A DNA stretch of 6,705 bases from Caldora sp. SIO3E6 (GTDB lineage: Bacteria > Cyanobacteriota > Cyanobacteriia > Cyanobacteriales > Coleofasciculaceae): NCBI GenBank assembly GCA_010672185.1, contig JAAHHL010000389.1, positions 1 through 6,705 of the forward strand, read 5' to 3'. The stretch's first letter is position 1. Every line of letters begins with the position of its first letter. Position numbers and translations under genes: made by a program. This document shows positions 5,201 through 6,705 of the stretch, piece after piece. The notes beneath the pieces are model-generated. The model was not told the origin of the DNA and made no database searches. It worked only from the letters and a program-made list of their open reading frames with translations.

Positions 5201-6402
5201 CGTTTATTATTCCTAATTGCTTCTTCCATTAGTGTTGTTGCACCTGATACAACCTGATGTTGATGAGTTGATAAAGCTGATGCGATCGCATTAATAATTG
5301 CACCCGTTGTTGGTGATGTACCCGTCCGAACCATCTCACCCACAGCAGCAATATATCCAGTACCAAATATCTTAACGATTGTTCCAGCAATAGTACCACC
5401 AACTAGTACAGAAGCCAGCTGTCCCACAAAAGGTATAAATTTCATAGTTTCGGTAAAGAGTAGCTTCCCTCCTACAGTTGCCATAACAATTCCCAAAGTG
5501 CCTTTTGCTATGGCTATCTGCTTTTGTTTATCAAGGTTGATGCCCAAAGCTTTATTGATCTGATGGATCATCTTCACCTCAAGTGGAATCAGCAGTCCAG
5601 CATGACCACCAGGAATAAAAGTAGCAGGCAAGGATAATCCAACTGCTGCGATTGCTGTTACATTAACTACCTTTCTTGCCGCTTCTAGTTTTCTGTTGAA
5701 ATCAGCCACCTGGGAAAATTTAAGTGCTGCTTGACACGCAGTAGGGATTAGATTCAGAGTCAGATCTAGTAGCTGAACAAGTCCAAAAGGTGCTATGCGA
5801 AGCTTTCCTAAATGCATTTCCTTTGCTAAAACTGGAATAATTCCATCTGCTTCAGGCAAAGAGTTGGCAATCACCTTCAAGAAGGCTTCAGAGGAATCGT
5901 CCTTGAGGTAAGATTTCGTAACAACAGCAATAATTGGTATTTGAAGTTGGGCGCAAAGGTTAACAAGTTCAATATGAACCTTTTGTAGTCGCCGTGACGT
6001 AGCTGAGATACAAAGCCAGACAATATGAATATGTTGCTTACTATCTACTTTCTTTCGGCGAGACTCAATCAGTTCTCTTACTGCACCAACTGTTTGGTCT
6101 GCATCTAAGACTTCAAATCCCTCAGTATCAAATAGAGTAAGAGGTTTGTCCTTACATTCATAACACTGAATTCCTTTTGTTACAGGAAAGCCAGCACCTG
6201 TCTGTGCCAGAGCAACACCCAGCATTGCATTAGCCAAGGTACTTTTACCGTCTCCGCTGTTTCCAGCAATCAGAATATTGACGGGAGCATCAAAACCTAG
6301 AGCTTCATTGTTCACAAGGTTGTCAACTGCATTAAGCTCTTCGTTATCCAGCGCGAGATTGGACGGCACTGCCCAAGGATCGTCTCGATCTTCACTTCTC
6401 AT
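5197..6402 (-). CDS. P-loop GTPase with DUF697-like C-terminal domain (upstream paralogue)
   Basis: This is a 401-residue protein. An acidic N-terminal tail (1-40) precedes a G domain with G1 GNSGDGKS (47-54), a likely G2 threonine at T75, and G3 FDTEGFE (D92, G95). The G4-like TKSY (162-165) keeps the lysine but lacks the usual Asp. A G5-like LAK is at 192-194. After a helix at about 228-245 comes a hydrophobic domain resembling DUF697: FIPGGHAGLLIPLEVKMIHQ (262-281), then KFIPFVGQLASVLVGGTIAG (321-340) and a Gly-rich helix to about 358. In known GTPase-DUF697 proteins this part is membrane-associated. It is first in the GTPase operon and overlaps the next gene by ATGA. AAGGA 7 nt before the ATG supports the start. 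Expected to hydrolyse GTP and act as a membrane-linked switch; the exact process is unknown. Confidence 0.92.
   Translation of the reverse strand: MRSEDRDDPWAVPSNLALDNEELNAVDNLVNNEALGFDAPVNILIAGNSGDGKSTLANAMLGVALAQTGAGFPVTKGIQCYECKDKPLTLFDTEGFEVLDADQTVGAVRELIESRRKKVDSKQHIHIVWLCISATSRRLQKVHIELVNLCAQLQIPIIAVVTKSYLKDDSSEAFLKVIANSLPEADGIIPVLAKEMHLGKLRIAPFGLVQLLDLTLNLIPTACQAALKFSQVADFNRKLEAARKVVNVTAIAAVGLSLPATFIPGGHAGLLIPLEVKMIHQINKALGINLDKQKQIAIAKGTLGIVMATVGGKLLFTETMKFIPFVGQLASVLVGGTIAGTIVKIFGTGYIAAVGEMVRTGTSPTTGAIINAIASALSTHQHQVVSGATTLMEEAIRNNKR
5211..5214 (-). promoter_or_regulatory. Shine-Dalgarno of the 295-aa GTPase gene
   Basis: AGGA on the minus strand ends 10 nt before the ATG at 5200, inside the end of the preceding GTPase gene. 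With the ATGA overlap it supports reinitiation or coupling from this start rather than from M6. Confidence 0.55.
5282..5289. repeat. HIP1 octamer inside the 401-aa GTPase gene
   Basis: GCGATCGC is the highly iterated palindrome over-represented in most cyanobacterial genomes. It falls in the C-terminal coding part of the GTPase and marks the DNA as cyanobacterial. Confidence 0.85.
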
Positions 6403-6409
6403 CAGGTAT

Positions 6410-6414
6410 TCCTT
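6410..6414 (-). promoter_or_regulatory. Shine-Dalgarno of the 401-aa GTPase gene
   Basis: AAGGA on the minus strand lies 7 nt before the ATG at 6402, an optimal spacing, and supports this start. Confidence 0.7.
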
Positions 6415-6561
6415 AGCTAGTTGCTTGTGCTATTACCAACACCCTGAATGACGTTTTTTTCTTTTTTTACAATTTTGATAAGTGAGAATTTTTCTCCTGT
6501 TGCTCTATTTCTAACACCCAATATTCTGGTTTGTCCTCCGTGAGATCACGGATCTTGTAGT

Positions 6562-6569
6562 GCGATCGC
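6562..6569. repeat. HIP1 octamer upstream of the GTPase operon
   Basis: A second GCGATCGC, about 160 nt before the GTPase start. It is flanked by ATCTTGT at 6552-6558 and 6572-6578, a short direct repeat with a 20-nt period. Confidence 0.85.
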
Positions 6570-6705
6570 TAATCTTGTGGGGTAAGTAAATTTAACTAGG
6601 GCTTGCTGTATAAGTGGGTCAGCTATACCAGACAGATATTTCAAGTATTGTGCAGCCAAAATTGTTCTGTGAAAATTGAACCTAGATGTTCAAAAAACTT
6701 GTACT

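Larger units (their letters stand above)
6403..6705. other. Gene-free leader upstream of the GTPase operon
   Basis: These 303 bases contain the presumed promoter of the minus-strand GTPase operon, though I find no convincing -35/-10 pair. Visible elements are a T7-C-T7 tract at 6454-6468 (A-rich on the transcribed side of the operon), a HIP1 site flanked by ATCTTGT repeats, and AT-rich sequence to the right edge. GGGCTTGCTG at 6600-6609 resembles sequence seen at ends of some cyanobacterial insertion elements, but no inverted partner or transposase lies inside the window. Confidence 0.6.

Noticed and set aside
4929..5216. 95-residue plus-strand frame
   Set aside because: It is antisense to the G1-G3 region of the 295-aa GTPase, whose P-loop and DTxG motifs fix the real coding strand.
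6454..6468. T-rich tract as a plus-strand terminator
   Set aside because: No GC-rich hairpin precedes it, and no plus-strand gene ends nearby.

Overview
The window looks like accessory DNA from a cyanobacterium, probably a filamentous one. The sequence evidence is two copies of the HIP1 octamer GCGATCGC (5282-5289 and 6562-6569), a CCCCCTT/AAGGGGG palindromic repeat, a GTAGGTTGGGT...AACCTAC inverted-repeat element of a type common in cyanobacterial intergenic DNA, and an Rpn/PDDEXK transposase-family gene. I cannot name the species from the sequence.

Layout, left to right. (1) 1-889, minus strand: a 3'-truncated gene for an Rpn-family recombination-promoting nuclease that runs off the left edge. 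(2) 890-1493: a 604-nt gene-free region holding several short dispersed repeats and the probable promoter of the next operon. (3) 1494-4148, plus strand: a tight two-gene operon (3-nt gap, with the Shine-Dalgarno of gene 2 inside the end of gene 1). It encodes a 230-aa coiled-coil protein and a 652-aa protein with a duplicated alpha-helical (HEAT-like) repeat domain. Both proteins begin with the same roughly 45-residue helical module, alignable without gaps at a fixed offset of 6 residues. (4) 4149-4312: a short convergent spacer with a perfect 8-bp inverted repeat, a probable terminator. (5) 4313-6402, minus strand: a second two-gene operon with an ATGA overlap, encoding two paralogous P-loop GTPases. 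The upstream one (401 aa) has a DUF697-like hydrophobic C-terminal domain. The downstream one (295 aa) lacks that domain and ends in two predicted membrane segments. (6) 6403-6705: a gene-free leader of the GTPase operon with a HIP1 site.

How the genes may work together (inference). The shared N-terminal module in the first operon suggests that the two proteins bind each other through like-like contacts. This resembles the small effector-associated or TRADD-N/Death-like adaptor domains described in bacterial conflict systems. The GTPase pair looks like a membrane-associated, nucleotide-switched pair, perhaps a heterodimer. The two operons converge and could form one four-gene module or be two independent accessory cassettes; the sequence alone does not decide this. 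No known defence effector (TIR, nuclease, CHAT, caspase) is visible inside the four genes, so any immune role is a hypothesis.

The most striking sequence-level observation is in the 652-aa gene. Its two repeat halves have diverged at synonymous sites in one conserved block, yet share an exact 36-nt match in another block, exactly 1023 nt (341 codons) apart. This points to local gene conversion and a possible in-frame deletion hotspot.
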